A stretch of DNA of 64,000 nucleotides, taken from positions 496,001 through 560,000 of the forward strand of contig CAJTTZ010000001.1 in assembly GCA_910579505.1 (NCBI GenBank), given 5' to 3'. The notes below the pieces were generated by a model. That model searched no databases. It had not been told where the DNA came from and was given only the letters and a program-made list of their open reading frames with translations. Source of the stretch: an uncultured Lachnospiraceae bacterium. Lineage in GTDB: Bacteria > Bacillota > Clostridia > Lachnospirales > Lachnospiraceae. Each line of letters opens with the position of its first letter. Within the stretch, counting starts at the first letter, position 1. Positions 42,092 through 51,338 of this stretch are shown piece after piece. The translations under genes and the position numbers were made by a program.

Positions 42092-44359
42092 TCAGTCAGT
42101 CAACCTTCTCCCCTTATTTCTTCTAATTACCATACTGATACCGTACACGCAAACCGAAAGCAGTGTTAGCAGGGAAACCGCCTCCGCGGCCCTCCAATAC
42201 CAGGGTTCCTCAAAAAACACATGTAACGTTCCCTGATAGCCTTCCGGCAGATCTACCCTGATTTTATGGTTTTTCCCGCTGGTAACGGAAAACTCCGTAC
42301 CGCTTTGCTCATCGAGACATTTATAGTATTTATATGCAAAAAGCGGAAACTCCATGTAAGCATCTGCCGACGCGCTGCATGTCACGCGAATTTCATTTCC
42401 TTCTCTTGCTATCTCTGCAATGTCTGTGTTCTGTCCCGATACCTCTGCGTCGCTCTGTATCAATTTCCGGCTGGTATCCCTGAAAAGATACTCCTGTCCC
42501 ATCAAAACATAAACTTCCCGAATCAGGTCGCCGCCATCATAAATTCCCTTTACGCTATTGCGTACCGCCAGATCTGTCACATACATTCCCTGTATCGTCG
42601 TCACCATGCACAGGCAAAGCAGCAGATATCTCATCCTGTCCCGGGATATACAGTCTTTTATCCTGACAAGCACCAGACCCGAAGCATAAGTCAAAAGCGG
42701 AATGGCGAGGCTTAAAAAACGCCATGGAAACTGGAAGCTGTACACCACACTCCTTATGCCGGGTATCGTCGCCAGTCTGTTCCACGGAAAATAAACAGTC
42801 GCCATCCACGTACATACGCCTGCAAGTCCCGAGACAAACAGCAGGAGCCTTCGCTCCTCTCTGCTCCATTCAAGCCTTGCCAGTGCGGCGGCGCCAAGCA
42901 TAATTAACAGCGTGATACCAAGTCCCAGCGATGCCGGAAACCGTTTATCCAATCCCGCTTCGCTCAAAAGTGCGGTTCCTGCCGCTTCTGTCGGAAATGA
43001 AAACAATTCGTAGAGGGTCAATCCCAACCCCTGAATCCCACAGTCATACTTTTCCTTAAATATTTCCAGGTCCTGCCCGGCATAATCCAGAAAGGGAATG
43101 AGAAACCAAGTCGAAAGCCCTATGGCGAGTGCTGCTGCCTTCACCATTTTCCACATTCTCTCCGGGCGTAACATGCTTTTGATCTTAAAAAGCACTGTGG
43201 CAAGGAGCAAAATACACACCATCTCAAAGCTCAGGATGTGTGTCTGCACAATACCTGCCATCCCGATACCCAAAAGCGCCCATTCGCTGCACTGTCTCTC
43301 CTCCGGGCGCCCCTTTTCATTCCCGCACAGTATCTCCTTCATTCCCACGATGACAAGCGGAAAAAACATATACGCTGAATATTCGCCCAGAGCCGTTCTG
43401 GTATACACATTTAAAATACGATTAATAGACAGGCACGAAAGCGCTGTACATAAAAGCCCAATATATCTGTCTTTGCTAAGCCTCTGGTAAGAGTAGTAGG
43501 CAATGCCTATGGTTCCCAGATGAATCATAAGCAGATATATATTATAAGCATATAAAAGCGGCACGCCAAACAGATACAGGACCGCCGGAACATAAAGGAG
43601 CGCGTCGCTGTAAAAAACAGAAACTGCATATCCGTGGCCATTGGCCCACCCCGGCTGGATTCTGACAGGCAGCTGTCCCGTGGATATCCCTTCCGCCAGA
43701 CCGACAATCCTTGATAAGTGAAAATCCAGATCATGCCCTTTCATGCGGCAATTCATAAATGCCGCAAAGGAGCTTACGCCGAAAATCAGCAGCAGTCCAA
43801 GCGCTATATACGTATTTTCCTTAAACCATCTCGCCAGTCTCTCCCGTTTCCTAAACCCGATCAGCGCTGCATCCGCCACAAACAGCACGGCAAAAACCTT
43901 TAGCATCAGATAAGTAAATGTTTCCCGGAAGCTGCGCTTAAAAATGATGCTCTCTATATTGAGCTCCGGCTCCGGTCTGCCTGAAGTAAACCTTACAAAC
44001 ATATAGTCTATATCGCTGTTAACCCAAATACGGAAAGAAATCTCCTTTTTTTCCGGCGGCATCAGATGTTTATCCGCATAAATAATGGGATAGCTCCCGC
44101 CATCCGCCAGTGTGCCGCAGGACAGCTCATACTTCCCCGCTGCGTCGTATTTGATGACAGCTTCATAAATCCCCTTTTTCATTTCAGAGGTGGAATATAC
44201 CAAAACTGCCTCCTGCTCACTGTCATCCCGCTCATGAAAAGCGGCTCCCACCTCATCCTGATGGCTGCTATAAATAACCGCGGCGCAGATAAAGACAATC
44301 AGCAAATTAATTCCTACCATAATCAGCCATTCGGTTTTTCCCTGTATCCTGCTTTTCAC
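42092..44359 (-). CDS. Large membrane protein with PTPS-related/YfhO-like domain
   Basis: A 755-residue protein. An N-terminal helix is followed by an extracytoplasmic domain (residues about 30-140), then about ten to twelve helices and a second external domain near the C-terminus before a last helix. The segment HDLDFHLSRIVGLAEGISTG, with conserved aspartate and histidine, is typical of the membrane-embedded 6-pyruvoyl-tetrahydropterin-synthase-related family, which looks like GT-C glycosyltransferases. A role in decorating cell-wall or lipid glycans is possible but not shown. It follows the lipoprotein gene at 44378 by 18 bp. Confidence 0.65.
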   Translation of the reverse strand: MKSRIQGKTEWLIMVGINLLIVFICAAVIYSSHQDEVGAAFHERDDSEQEAVLVYSTSEMKKGIYEAVIKYDAAGKYELSCGTLADGGSYPIIYADKHLMPPEKKEISFRIWVNSDIDYMFVRFTSGRPEPELNIESIIFKRSFRETFTYLMLKVFAVLFVADAALIGFRKRERLARWFKENTYIALGLLLIFGVSSFAAFMNCRMKGHDLDFHLSRIVGLAEGISTGQLPVRIQPGWANGHGYAVSVFYSDALLYVPAVLYLFGVPLLYAYNIYLLMIHLGTIGIAYYSYQRLSKDRYIGLLCTALSCLSINRILNVYTRTALGEYSAYMFFPLVIVGMKEILCGNEKGRPEERQCSEWALLGIGMAGIVQTHILSFEMVCILLLATVLFKIKSMLRPERMWKMVKAAALAIGLSTWFLIPFLDYAGQDLEIFKEKYDCGIQGLGLTLYELFSFPTEAAGTALLSEAGLDKRFPASLGLGITLLIMLGAAALARLEWSREERRLLLFVSGLAGVCTWMATVYFPWNRLATIPGIRSVVYSFQFPWRFLSLAIPLLTYASGLVLVRIKDCISRDRMRYLLLCLCMVTTIQGMYVTDLAVRNSVKGIYDGGDLIREVYVLMGQEYLFRDTSRKLIQSDAEVSGQNTDIAEIAREGNEIRVTCSASADAYMEFPLFAYKYYKCLDEQSGTEFSVTSGKNHKIRVDLPEGYQGTLHVFFEEPWYWRAAEAVSLLTLLSVCVYGISMVIRRNKGRRLTD

Positions 44360-44377
44360 CGTTCTCTTCCCTCCAGC

Positions 44378-45637
44378 TCAGCGTTCCAAAATTTCCAGTA
44401 TCTCCTCTTTTGTATACAGTTTTTCCGGTTCCACACATGCCGGCTTGTCGATCAGCTCCGCAATTTGCGCCTCGTACTCGGTTTCCTCCACAGGGCGCCC
44501 TTCCCAGAAATAATCAAAATTTACATTTTCTCCGTCATAAGTTTCTGTACACCACCCCGTCCCGATCTCCGAGAACTCTCCTTTCAAAAGCCTGTAAATA
44601 TTGCACGGATAAAATCCCATATTACCGCTCTCGCTGTACAACAGCCCGCCATGTTCCATGTAGCACAGCCCGACCCTTCCCCGGTTCATTACCCCCATAT
44701 GTCCGTCATAAAAGGAAACCACAAATTCTCCCGTTACCATGCCCCCTGTATCAATATAGAGCTCGGGTATCTCATCGTCATCCACATAAATGAGTGAATA
44801 GTGGGTGTAATCCTGCATACTGTTTATATTTTCCCTTCTTTTGATATAAGCAGCATACGCCTCCTGCCATGTGGCAAAACTTTCTAACTGCCTCTCCTTC
44901 CATTCCAGCTCATTTTCCGAAAGCTTTTTAAGCTGCTCGTCCCTGTACCGAACATACTGCTCCATTGTAAGCTCCTCATCCCAGCCGACAGTGAAGTGAT
45001 CCTTTTCGTCCATGTCCCCGTTTCGGTTTTCATCTGACCAGTAAAACTCCCCCTCGCTTTTTGTTTCACCGTCAGCGTCCACTGTCATAAATTCGACCCA
45101 TTCACTCCCGTATCCCCGATCATAATGCAGGATTCCGCACTGTCCGTCCAGGGCAACAGGTTCATGCCCCCACCAGCCCTCAAACAGAATCTGTGGCAGG
45201 CTGTTGCACACCTTGACCGCGTAATATGCCACGCTGTCCTTAACATGCAGTTCTTCCACACCGTCGCCGTCTATATCATAAAAGCAGTATTCGATGTCAT
45301 TGTCCCAGAACAGTTCGGTGATTGGGGCCTGTTCCTTTTTCCATGTCACCGTGAGTTCACCGTCCATAAAACGCTCATAAATCTCCATCTGATCAGGACA
45401 GTCATCCATAGGATTCCCTGTCATCCTTTCCTCATTTTCTGTCAGTGTCCTGTCCTTCTCTTCCTTCTCTTCCTTCTCTTCCTTCTCTTTCTTTTCTTTC
45501 TTCTCTTCTTCCTCGGCCGTCTTCACCATACCGGTGTCGTCTGTACCCGTTTCCTTTCCGCAGCCGGCAGGAAATACCAATATAGCGGCGGTCACCGCCG
45601 CGTACCCGATTATGCGCCGTTTCCTATTTATACGCAT
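44378..45637 (-). CDS. Lipoprotein of unknown function with lysine/glutamate-rich linker
   Basis: A 419-residue protein. The signal peptide ends at VFPAGCGK, so it is lipid-anchored. A highly charged E/K linker (residues 40-60) is encoded by exact 9-bp tandem repeats. The mature part contains two DxDGDG-like stretches, FYDIDGDGVEELHVKD and IYVDDDEIPELYIDTGG, resembling calcium-binding loops of surface proteins. I do not recognise the family. AAGGAGGTGA precedes ATG 45637. It is in one transcript with the membrane protein at 42092, suggesting a shared envelope function. Confidence 0.6.
   Translation of the reverse strand: MRINRKRRIIGYAAVTAAILVFPAGCGKETGTDDTGMVKTAEEEEKKEKKEKEEKEEKEEKDRTLTENEERMTGNPMDDCPDQMEIYERFMDGELTVTWKKEQAPITELFWDNDIEYCFYDIDGDGVEELHVKDSVAYYAVKVCNSLPQILFEGWWGHEPVALDGQCGILHYDRGYGSEWVEFMTVDADGETKSEGEFYWSDENRNGDMDEKDHFTVGWDEELTMEQYVRYRDEQLKKLSENELEWKERQLESFATWQEAYAAYIKRRENINSMQDYTHYSLIYVDDDEIPELYIDTGGMVTGEFVVSFYDGHMGVMNRGRVGLCYMEHGGLLYSESGNMGFYPCNIYRLLKGEFSEIGTGWCTETYDGENVNFDYFWEGRPVEETEYEAQIAELIDKPACVEPEKLYTKEEILEILER
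45453..45488. repeat. Four tandem copies of a 9-bp unit in the lipoprotein gene
   Basis: TCCTTCTCT occurs four times in a row, followed by degenerate copies to about 45515. Each unit adds three residues (E, K, E), so copy-number change by slippage keeps the frame and alters linker length. Confidence 0.85.
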
Positions 45638-45673
45638 TCCGTCACCTCCTTGGCATAACGCGTCTGCAGACAC

Positions 45674-45701
45674 AAAAAGGCTCCGCATCCGCGAAGCCTT
45701 T
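45674..45701 (-). terminator. Terminator after tRNA-Thr
   Basis: On the minus strand AAAGGCT-T-CGC, GGAT loop, GCG-G-AGCCTTT, then TTG. It is the intrinsic terminator just after the tRNA. Confidence 0.7.
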
Positions 45702-45704
45702 CTA

Positions 45705-45777
45705 AGCTGGAAAAGGGACTCGAACCCTCGACCTACTGATTACGAATCAGTTGCGCTACCGACTGCGCTATTCCAGC
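45705..45777 (-). tRNA. tRNA-Thr (anticodon CGT)
   Basis: On the minus strand the acceptor stem is GCTGGAA/TTCCAGC. The anticodon stem ACTGA/TCAGT encloses the loop TTCGTAA, giving anticodon CGT, which reads ACG. The T-arm contains GTTCGAGTC. CCA is not encoded. All three hairpins and the invariant bases are present. Confidence 0.93.
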
Positions 45778-45797
45778 ATTACCTTACAACAATGACT

Positions 45798-45826
45798 ATT
45801 ATATGATGGAACGGATCATTTTGCAA
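45798..45826 (-). promoter_or_regulatory. Promoter of tRNA-Thr
   Basis: On the minus strand TTGCAA, a 17-bp spacer and TATAAT lie 21 bp before the tRNA, an ideal distance for a stable RNA promoter. Confidence 0.75.
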
Positions 45827-45862
45827 GAGATTTTTTAGAAATTTATGTCCGCGGAAATGTAA

Positions 45863-46747
45863 TCAGTTATCCCTCATATGCACATCCATCTGTGGGAAAG
45901 GAATCCCGATTCCCGCCTCGTCAAGCGCGTATTTCACCGTTTCCAAAAGCCGCCATCTGGTTTCCCAGAAATTTTCATTGGCGCTGTAGCAGCGCAGATT
46001 AAGAACCACGCTGCTGTCCGCCAGGTCCTCCACGTATACCCGCTTCTCCTCCCCCTGCAGAACGCCGGGATCTTCCTCCAAAACCTTGAGAAGCACTTCC
46101 TTCGCCCTGCGGATATCCGCCTCGTAGGAAATTCCCACCTTAATATCCATCCTGCGCTCACCAAGCGTACTCATATTCAAAATATTGCTGTTTGCAAGCT
46201 CGCCGTTCGGCACCACCACCATATGGCGGTCCGGCGTGGTCAGTCTCGTATAAAAAAGCTGCACGTCCTCCACTGTCCCCTCGTTGCCGGCGGCGTCCCT
46301 GATATAATCCCCGACCTTGAACGGCTTTAAGAGCAAAATCAATACACCGCCCGCAAAGTTTGACAGGCTGCCCTGGACCGCCAGACCGATGGCCACGCCC
46401 GCGGAGCCCACCAGGGCGACTACACTGGTGGCGTCCAGCCCGAAGGAGGAGGCGATCATAAACAGCAGCAGGATGTAAAGCACCGTCTTCACAAGGGAAT
46501 CCAGAAAACGGCTCACACCCACATCCACATTCCGGCGTTCAAATGATTTGCGGAGTATTTTCCGTATCAGCTTAATCAACTGTACGCCGATAAAAAATAC
46601 AACCAGCGCAAGAAGCACCCTGACGCCCAGCCGGAGCAGCTTCTCTGGCAGCTCCTGCAGATACCGCTCAATCAGCCCTACGTTCAGCTCATCCGACGCA
46701 ATATACTCAATCTCCCTGATCTGTTCTTCCACAACCTGATCTTCCAT
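45863..46747 (-). CDS. Small-conductance mechanosensitive channel (MscS family)
   Basis: A 294-residue channel. An N-terminal soluble part is followed by two to three helices. The pore-lining helix has the family pattern VGSAGVAIGLAVQGSLSNFA, then GGVLILLLKPFKVGDYI. The cytoplasmic beta domain begins GNEGTVEDVQLFYTRLTTPD. It opens under membrane tension to release solutes during osmotic downshock, complementing the osmoprotectant importer at 1.5-3.8 kb. Confidence 0.92.
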   Translation of the reverse strand: MEDQVVEEQIREIEYIASDELNVGLIERYLQELPEKLLRLGVRVLLALVVFFIGVQLIKLIRKILRKSFERRNVDVGVSRFLDSLVKTVLYILLLFMIASSFGLDATSVVALVGSAGVAIGLAVQGSLSNFAGGVLILLLKPFKVGDYIRDAAGNEGTVEDVQLFYTRLTTPDRHMVVVPNGELANSNILNMSTLGERRMDIKVGISYEADIRRAKEVLLKVLEEDPGVLQGEEKRVYVEDLADSSVVLNLRCYSANENFWETRWRLLETVKYALDEAGIGIPFPQMDVHMRDN

Positions 46748-46822
46748 GCCGCCTCCGTCTATCTGCCCTCTTACTTTCAGGCAAGTCCTGTCTTACTGCG
46801 CACAATCCCTGCTTGATATGTT

Positions 46823-49513
46823 TTACTCTTTCTCCGCCGCGCTGTCACTTTCATCTGTCTTCACATTTTCTGGTTCTTCCACAGTTTTAATAACAGCCGT
46901 TTCTTTATCCTTTGTCCGCTTTGCGGCTGTTTTCTTCATAGCCGGTTTCCTTCCGGCAGGCTTCTTCCCGGATTTCGCGTCAGAAGCAGCCTTTGATCCT
47001 GTTTTTGTTCCCGCCGCAGCCTTCTTCTCGCCTGCCTTCGGCTTCTTCGTCAGTTCCTGCAGCTTCTGCGCAGCCGCCTCTGCCGCCTTCTCCAACATCT
47101 CCGCAGCCTTCGCGCTTTCCCTCGCTTCCGCAGCGGCCCGCCTCGCCAGTTCTTTCGCCTCTGCCGCCGCCCGTTTTGCCTGTTCTCTGGCCTCCGCAGC
47201 GGCCTGCGCCGTGCGCTCCGCCTCCTCTTTCGCCAGCCGTCTTTCCTCAGCTTCCCTCGCCAGCCGCTTTTCTTCTGCGCGCCTGCGCTCGATCTCGGCC
47301 TTCTCTTCCTTCGTATACGGCGTATAGGAGAAGATGCTGATACTGAGGGGCGCGCTCACCATGTCAATCGCATAAGGTTTGCCGTCCCACTCCATTTCCA
47401 GCGTATCACAGACTGCTGTATTTAATATGCCGCTTCCGCCGTAGGCCGGGTCATCCGTATTAAAGATCTCCCTATACTTTCCCTCGTAGGGAACGCCAAC
47501 ACGGAATTCCTGTCTCGCGTCCGCAAAGTTAGCCACCACCACCAGCATATCCTTTACGTCATCGGTCTTTCTGATATAGGACAGCATACAGGCATTCGGC
47601 GTGATACAGTTGATCCACTCAAATCCTTCCCATGAAGTGTCCTTCTCATAAAGCGCCGGGGAAGAAACATAGAATTTATTCAAATCCGCCACCAGCCGGT
47701 TCAGCTTTTTGTGGTCCGCGTTCTCCAAAAGCCCCCACTCAACGGCCCGCTTCTCGTTAAACTCGTTATATTCCCCGATATCCTGCCCCATAAACAGAAG
47801 CTTTTTACCCGGATGTGTCATGTGATAAGCGTAGGTCAGCCGCAGATTTGCAAACTTTTTCTCCCGCTCCCCCGGCATCCGGCTAAGGAGCGTTCCCTTG
47901 CCGTGCACCACCTCGTCGTGGGACAGAACGAGCATAAACTTTTCGCTGTAGGCGTAGATCATGCTGAAAGTCAGGTCATTATGCCGCCCGGAGCGGAAAA
48001 AGGGATCCGTCGTGATATACCCGAGATAATCGTTCATAAATCCCATATTCCATTTCAGGTCAAATCCCAGGCCGTCCTCGTCGAGCGCGCCAGTGATTTT
48101 GGGCCATGCCGTAGACTCTTCCGCGATCATCAGCACACCGGGATTGCGTTTCTTCATAATGGAGTTCAAGTGCTTTAAGAGCTCCACCGCCTCCAGATTT
48201 TCGTGGCCGCCGTAGATATTTGCCACCCATTCCCCGTCATTCTTTCCATAATCCAGATAAAGCATGGAGGCAACCGCGTCGATACGAATCCCGTCCGCAT
48301 GGTATTTTTCCACCCAGTACAGCGCGTTGGCAATCAGGTAATTGCTCACCTGGGGACGCCCATAATTGTAGATTAATGTCCCCCAGTGCGGATGGAATCC
48401 CTGTCTCGGGTCCTGATGCTCATACAGGCATGTGCCGTCAAACCCGGAAAGACCATAAGTATCCCTCGGGAAATGCGCGGGCACCCAGTCCAGAATCACA
48501 CCGATCCCCGCCCTGTGCATCTCATCCATGAAGTACATAAAGTCCTCCGGCGTACCATAACGGGAGGTGGGCGCATAATAGCCAATCACCTGATACCCCC
48601 ATGATTCATCTAACGGATGCTCCATCACCGGCATAAGCTCGATGTGCGTATATCCCATCTTCTTCACATAATCAATAATCTTAGGCGCAAGCTCCCTGTA
48701 CGTGAAAAACTCCCTGCCGCCTGCCGGCTTCTCAAAGGACCCGAGATAGAGCTCATACACGCTCATGGGCTTATTCTCCGCCTGCAGCGCAGCGCGCTCT
48801 TTCATCCACTTCCCGTCCTTCCAGGAAAAGCCCTCGATATCCCGCACCACGGAAGCGCTCTCCGGCCGCATCTGCGCCCCGAACCCATAGGGATCCGCCT
48901 TCATAAACACCAGACCGCTTTTTGTCTTAATCTCAAACTTGTAACAGTCCCCCTCCTTCACGTCGGGAATAAATATCTCAAATATGCCGGAATCCCACAG
49001 CCTCCTCATCTGATGCACCCTGCCGTCCCAGCCGTTAAAATCACCGACCACACTGACCCGCATGGCGTTCGGCGCCCAGACCGCAAAAGATGTGCCTGCA
49101 ATCCCATCCACCACTGCCGGATGCGCCCCCAGTTTCTCATATATGCCATAATGGATTCCCGCGTCAAACTTCTCCGTATCCTGTCTCGTAATCTGCGGCG
49201 CGAAATTGTATGCGTCCCGCATCTTTTTCAGGCTGCCGTTTGGCGCCTCCACCACATACTCATAAGCCGGAACGGTCTTTCCCGGCAAAAGCAGTGCAAA
49301 ATATCCCTCCTCGTCAGCTTCCTCCATCCGATAGCTCTTGTCCCCATCCAAAAGCTGCAGCCGCACACTTTTCGCGCCCGGCTGGAAAGTCTGCACAAGC
49401 ACAGAAGCCCCCGTCACATGCGCGCCGAGAATCTCATGCGGGTTATCCGACTCCGAATAAACAATCTCCTCTATCTTTGCCCAGTTCATCAGTTTATATG
49501 TTCTCTTATTCAT
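46823..49513 (-). CDS. glgB: 1,4-alpha-glucan branching enzyme with long coiled-coil, lysine-rich C-terminal tail
   Basis: An 896-residue protein. Residues 1-730 form a normal GlgB: a carbohydrate-binding module, then the GH13 catalytic domain with nucleophile in GIRIDAVASMLYLDYGK (about 409), acid in EESTAWPKI (about 463) and HDEVVHGKG (about 533), then a C-terminal beta domain. Residues 731-896 are extra. The first 100 are an E/A/R-rich predicted coiled coil, followed by a lysine/alanine/glycine-rich stretch (KKPAGRKPAMKKTAAKRT) and an acidic end. Branching enzymes usually stop near 630-760 residues. It transfers glucan chains to make alpha-1,6 branches in glycogen. No other glg gene is in the window. 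Confidence 0.93.
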   Translation of the reverse strand: MNKRTYKLMNWAKIEEIVYSESDNPHEILGAHVTGASVLVQTFQPGAKSVRLQLLDGDKSYRMEEADEEGYFALLLPGKTVPAYEYVVEAPNGSLKKMRDAYNFAPQITRQDTEKFDAGIHYGIYEKLGAHPAVVDGIAGTSFAVWAPNAMRVSVVGDFNGWDGRVHQMRRLWDSGIFEIFIPDVKEGDCYKFEIKTKSGLVFMKADPYGFGAQMRPESASVVRDIEGFSWKDGKWMKERAALQAENKPMSVYELYLGSFEKPAGGREFFTYRELAPKIIDYVKKMGYTHIELMPVMEHPLDESWGYQVIGYYAPTSRYGTPEDFMYFMDEMHRAGIGVILDWVPAHFPRDTYGLSGFDGTCLYEHQDPRQGFHPHWGTLIYNYGRPQVSNYLIANALYWVEKYHADGIRIDAVASMLYLDYGKNDGEWVANIYGGHENLEAVELLKHLNSIMKKRNPGVLMIAEESTAWPKITGALDEDGLGFDLKWNMGFMNDYLGYITTDPFFRSGRHNDLTFSMIYAYSEKFMLVLSHDEVVHGKGTLLSRMPGEREKKFANLRLTYAYHMTHPGKKLLFMGQDIGEYNEFNEKRAVEWGLLENADHKKLNRLVADLNKFYVSSPALYEKDTSWEGFEWINCITPNACMLSYIRKTDDVKDMLVVVANFADARQEFRVGVPYEGKYREIFNTDDPAYGGSGILNTAVCDTLEMEWDGKPYAIDMVSAPLSISIFSYTPYTKEEKAEIERRRAEEKRLAREAEERRLAKEEAERTAQAAAEAREQAKRAAAEAKELARRAAAEARESAKAAEMLEKAAEAAAQKLQELTKKPKAGEKKAAAGTKTGSKAASDAKSGKKPAGRKPAMKKTAAKRTKDKETAVIKTVEEPENVKTDESDSAAEKE

Positions 49514-49540
49514 TTTCGCTCCCCCTGCCTTTCTTTTTTC

Positions 49541-50782
49541 TCACGCCTCTATCCTGTGAATCAACAGCCCGCTCCTGAGCTTTGGCTCAAACCATGTAGA
49601 TTTCGGAGGCATCAGCTTTCCCGCGTCCGACACGGCAAACAGCTCGTGGATATCCGTGGGAAACATGGCAAAAGCTGCCATCGCATCCGTATGTACCCTC
49701 CGTTCCAGTTCCGCAGGCCCCCTGATCCCGCCCACAAAATCAATCCGCTCATCCACCTTCGGGTCCACAATACCAAACACCGGCTCCAGAAGTTCCCTCT
49801 GTAAAATGGCCACATCCAGATCTTCCACCGGGTCTCCCGTATAGCTGCTGTCATTTATGACAAGGCGATACCAGTCATCCTTATAATACATGCCGATCTC
49901 GCCCTTTTTTTGCGGCTTATACGGCGCATGCCCCATCTTTTTAAGCGCAAATGCCCTTTCCACTTTCCCAAGAAATGTGCTCTCGTCAAAGCAGTCTTTG
50001 GGCTTCACCACACGATTATAATCCATAATCATAAGCTGGTCGTCAGGGAACAGGACCGACAGGAAGTAGTTGAACGCCTCCTCCCCGGTAAACTCAGGAT
50101 GAGCCGCCCGTCTCTTTTTGGAAACCCTCACTGCCGACGCGCACCTGTGATGACCGTCCGCAATATAGATAGACTCCACCTGGCGGAACGCGTCTCTGAT
50201 CCGCCCTACCGCCTCCGACTCGTCAATCACCCAAATCCTGTGGGTAATGCCGTCCGCCGCCGTAAAATCGTAGACAGGCTCTTTCTCCTTAGCCCGCGCG
50301 ACCTCTCGCTCGATCTCCTCTCTTCTGCGGTATGCAAGGAAAATCGGACCGGTCTGGGCGCTGCACACGTCCACATGGCGGATGCGGTCAGCCTCCTTAT
50401 CCGCCCGGGTGTTCTCATGTTTCTTTATCACCTGTGAATCGTAGTCGTCCACGGAAGCACAGGCGCCGATTCCCACCTGGGATCTGCCGTCCATCACCAG
50501 TTCGTAGACATAGTACGCCTCCTTTTCCTCCTGTATGAAAAGCCCGTCCTCTATCATTTGTCCAAGCATTTCCCGCGCCTTCTCATAAACCTCCGGCGCA
50601 TACATGTCGTACCCGTCTGGAAACTGTGTCTCCGGCCTGTCTATCCGCAGAAAAGTGTAATCGTCCCCCTCTACCGCCTCCCTGGCCTCTTTTCTGCTGT
50701 AAACGTCGTAGGGCAGCGCGGCGATCCTCTGTGCAAGATCTGCTCTGGGCCTGACTGCCCGAAACGGAATGATGTCTGCCAT
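49541..50782 (-). CDS. DUF1015 family protein linked to serine biosynthesis
   Basis: A 413-residue protein of the DUF1015 family, starting MADIIPFRAVRP, with YDVYSRKEAREAV, KKHENTRADKEADR, SIYIADGHHRCASAVRV and a C-terminal region with FVGGIRG. AAGGAG precedes ATG 50782; the open frame extends 15 codons more. The family often adjoins serA and serC, as here, and has been proposed from genetic data in other bacteria to act as an alternative phosphoserine phosphatase; I recall this and could not check it. No serB gene is seen in the window. Confidence 0.8.
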   Translation of the reverse strand: MADIIPFRAVRPRADLAQRIAALPYDVYSRKEAREAVEGDDYTFLRIDRPETQFPDGYDMYAPEVYEKAREMLGQMIEDGLFIQEEKEAYYVYELVMDGRSQVGIGACASVDDYDSQVIKKHENTRADKEADRIRHVDVCSAQTGPIFLAYRRREEIEREVARAKEKEPVYDFTAADGITHRIWVIDESEAVGRIRDAFRQVESIYIADGHHRCASAVRVSKKRRAAHPEFTGEEAFNYFLSVLFPDDQLMIMDYNRVVKPKDCFDESTFLGKVERAFALKKMGHAPYKPQKKGEIGMYYKDDWYRLVINDSSYTGDPVEDLDVAILQRELLEPVFGIVDPKVDERIDFVGGIRGPAELERRVHTDAMAAFAMFPTDIHELFAVSDAGKLMPPKSTWFEPKLRSGLLIHRIEA

Positions 50783-50882
50783 AAATTTCTCCTTCTTCCC
50801 CGCGTAATGCAGGACGTATGTATTCATTCTAACAAATAAAGCTGGGCATCACAAGGGATTTATGATATTATTGATAGGCAAT

Positions 50883-50917
50883 GAGCAGTGCGCAGGCTTT
50901 TCGAATGCGTACTGCTC
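50883..50917. other. Hairpin in the leader of the small hypothetical gene
   Basis: GAGCAGTGCGC and GCGTACTGCTC pair over 11 positions with one G-U, around a 13-base loop, in the divergent region between DUF1015 and the small gene. No T-run follows. Confidence 0.35.
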
Positions 50918-50951
50918 CTAAAAAGGAAAGCGCTATAAAAAGGAAAGGAAG

Positions 50952-51242
50952 ATGCATATGACAAACGAAGAGCAGAAAATTCTGGATCGGATCAACGCCT
51001 ACGCGGAAGAAGCCCTCGCAGACATTGACCCCCAGAAGACCAGAATTTCATTTCAGTTAGAAGCCTTAAAACCTATTATGCAAGAAATCGCAGAAGAGAC
51101 CGGGAAGTCCGTGGAGGACATCTTCATCCTCTATATGGACCTGGCCAGCGAATCCGCCGTGGAAGCCGACAAAAAACTGCAGGCGACGCTGGAGGATGAG
51201 GAGAACGCGGATTTTTCTTCCATCGCAAACCGGCTTAACTAG
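50952..51242 (+). CDS. Small hypothetical protein
   Basis: A 96-residue acidic, helical protein (MTNEEQKILDRINAYAEEAL, IMQEIAEETGKSVEDIFILY). No signal peptide or helix-turn-helix is evident. GGAAG precedes both ATG 50952 and the in-frame ATG 50958; the second has better spacing. It is the only plus-strand gene in this part, has its own terminator, and lies between DUF1015 and serA. Function unknown. Confidence 0.65.
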   Translation: MHMTNEEQKILDRINAYAEEALADIDPQKTRISFQLEALKPIMQEIAEETGKSVEDIFILYMDLASESAVEADKKLQATLEDEENADFSSIANRLN

Positions 51243-51262
51243 ATACGCATATAAGGAAACGC

Positions 51263-51298
51263 AAAAGGACCTGCCGCATATTTTAGGCAAGTCCTTTT
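51263..51298. terminator. Bidirectional terminator between the small gene and serA
   Basis: AAAAGGAC-C-TGCC, a ten-base loop, GGCA-A-GTCCTTTT. T-runs follow on both strands. It ends the plus-strand small gene and the minus-strand serA. Confidence 0.85.
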
Positions 51299-51338
51299 AT
51301 ATTCCGTTTCATTTTGTCCCATTATGTCCTGCTCTGTC

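Noticed and set aside
45453..45515. CRISPR array
   Set aside because: Repeat units are 9 bp with no spacers and lie inside a coding sequence.
46746..47327. Plus-strand open frame of 193 codons opposite the glgB tail
   Set aside because: Serine/alanine-rich shadow of the low-complexity GlgB tail, with no ribosome binding site.
48617..49804. Plus-strand open frame of 395 codons opposite glgB and DUF1015
   Set aside because: It runs across two well-supported minus-strand genes and has no domain or start signal.
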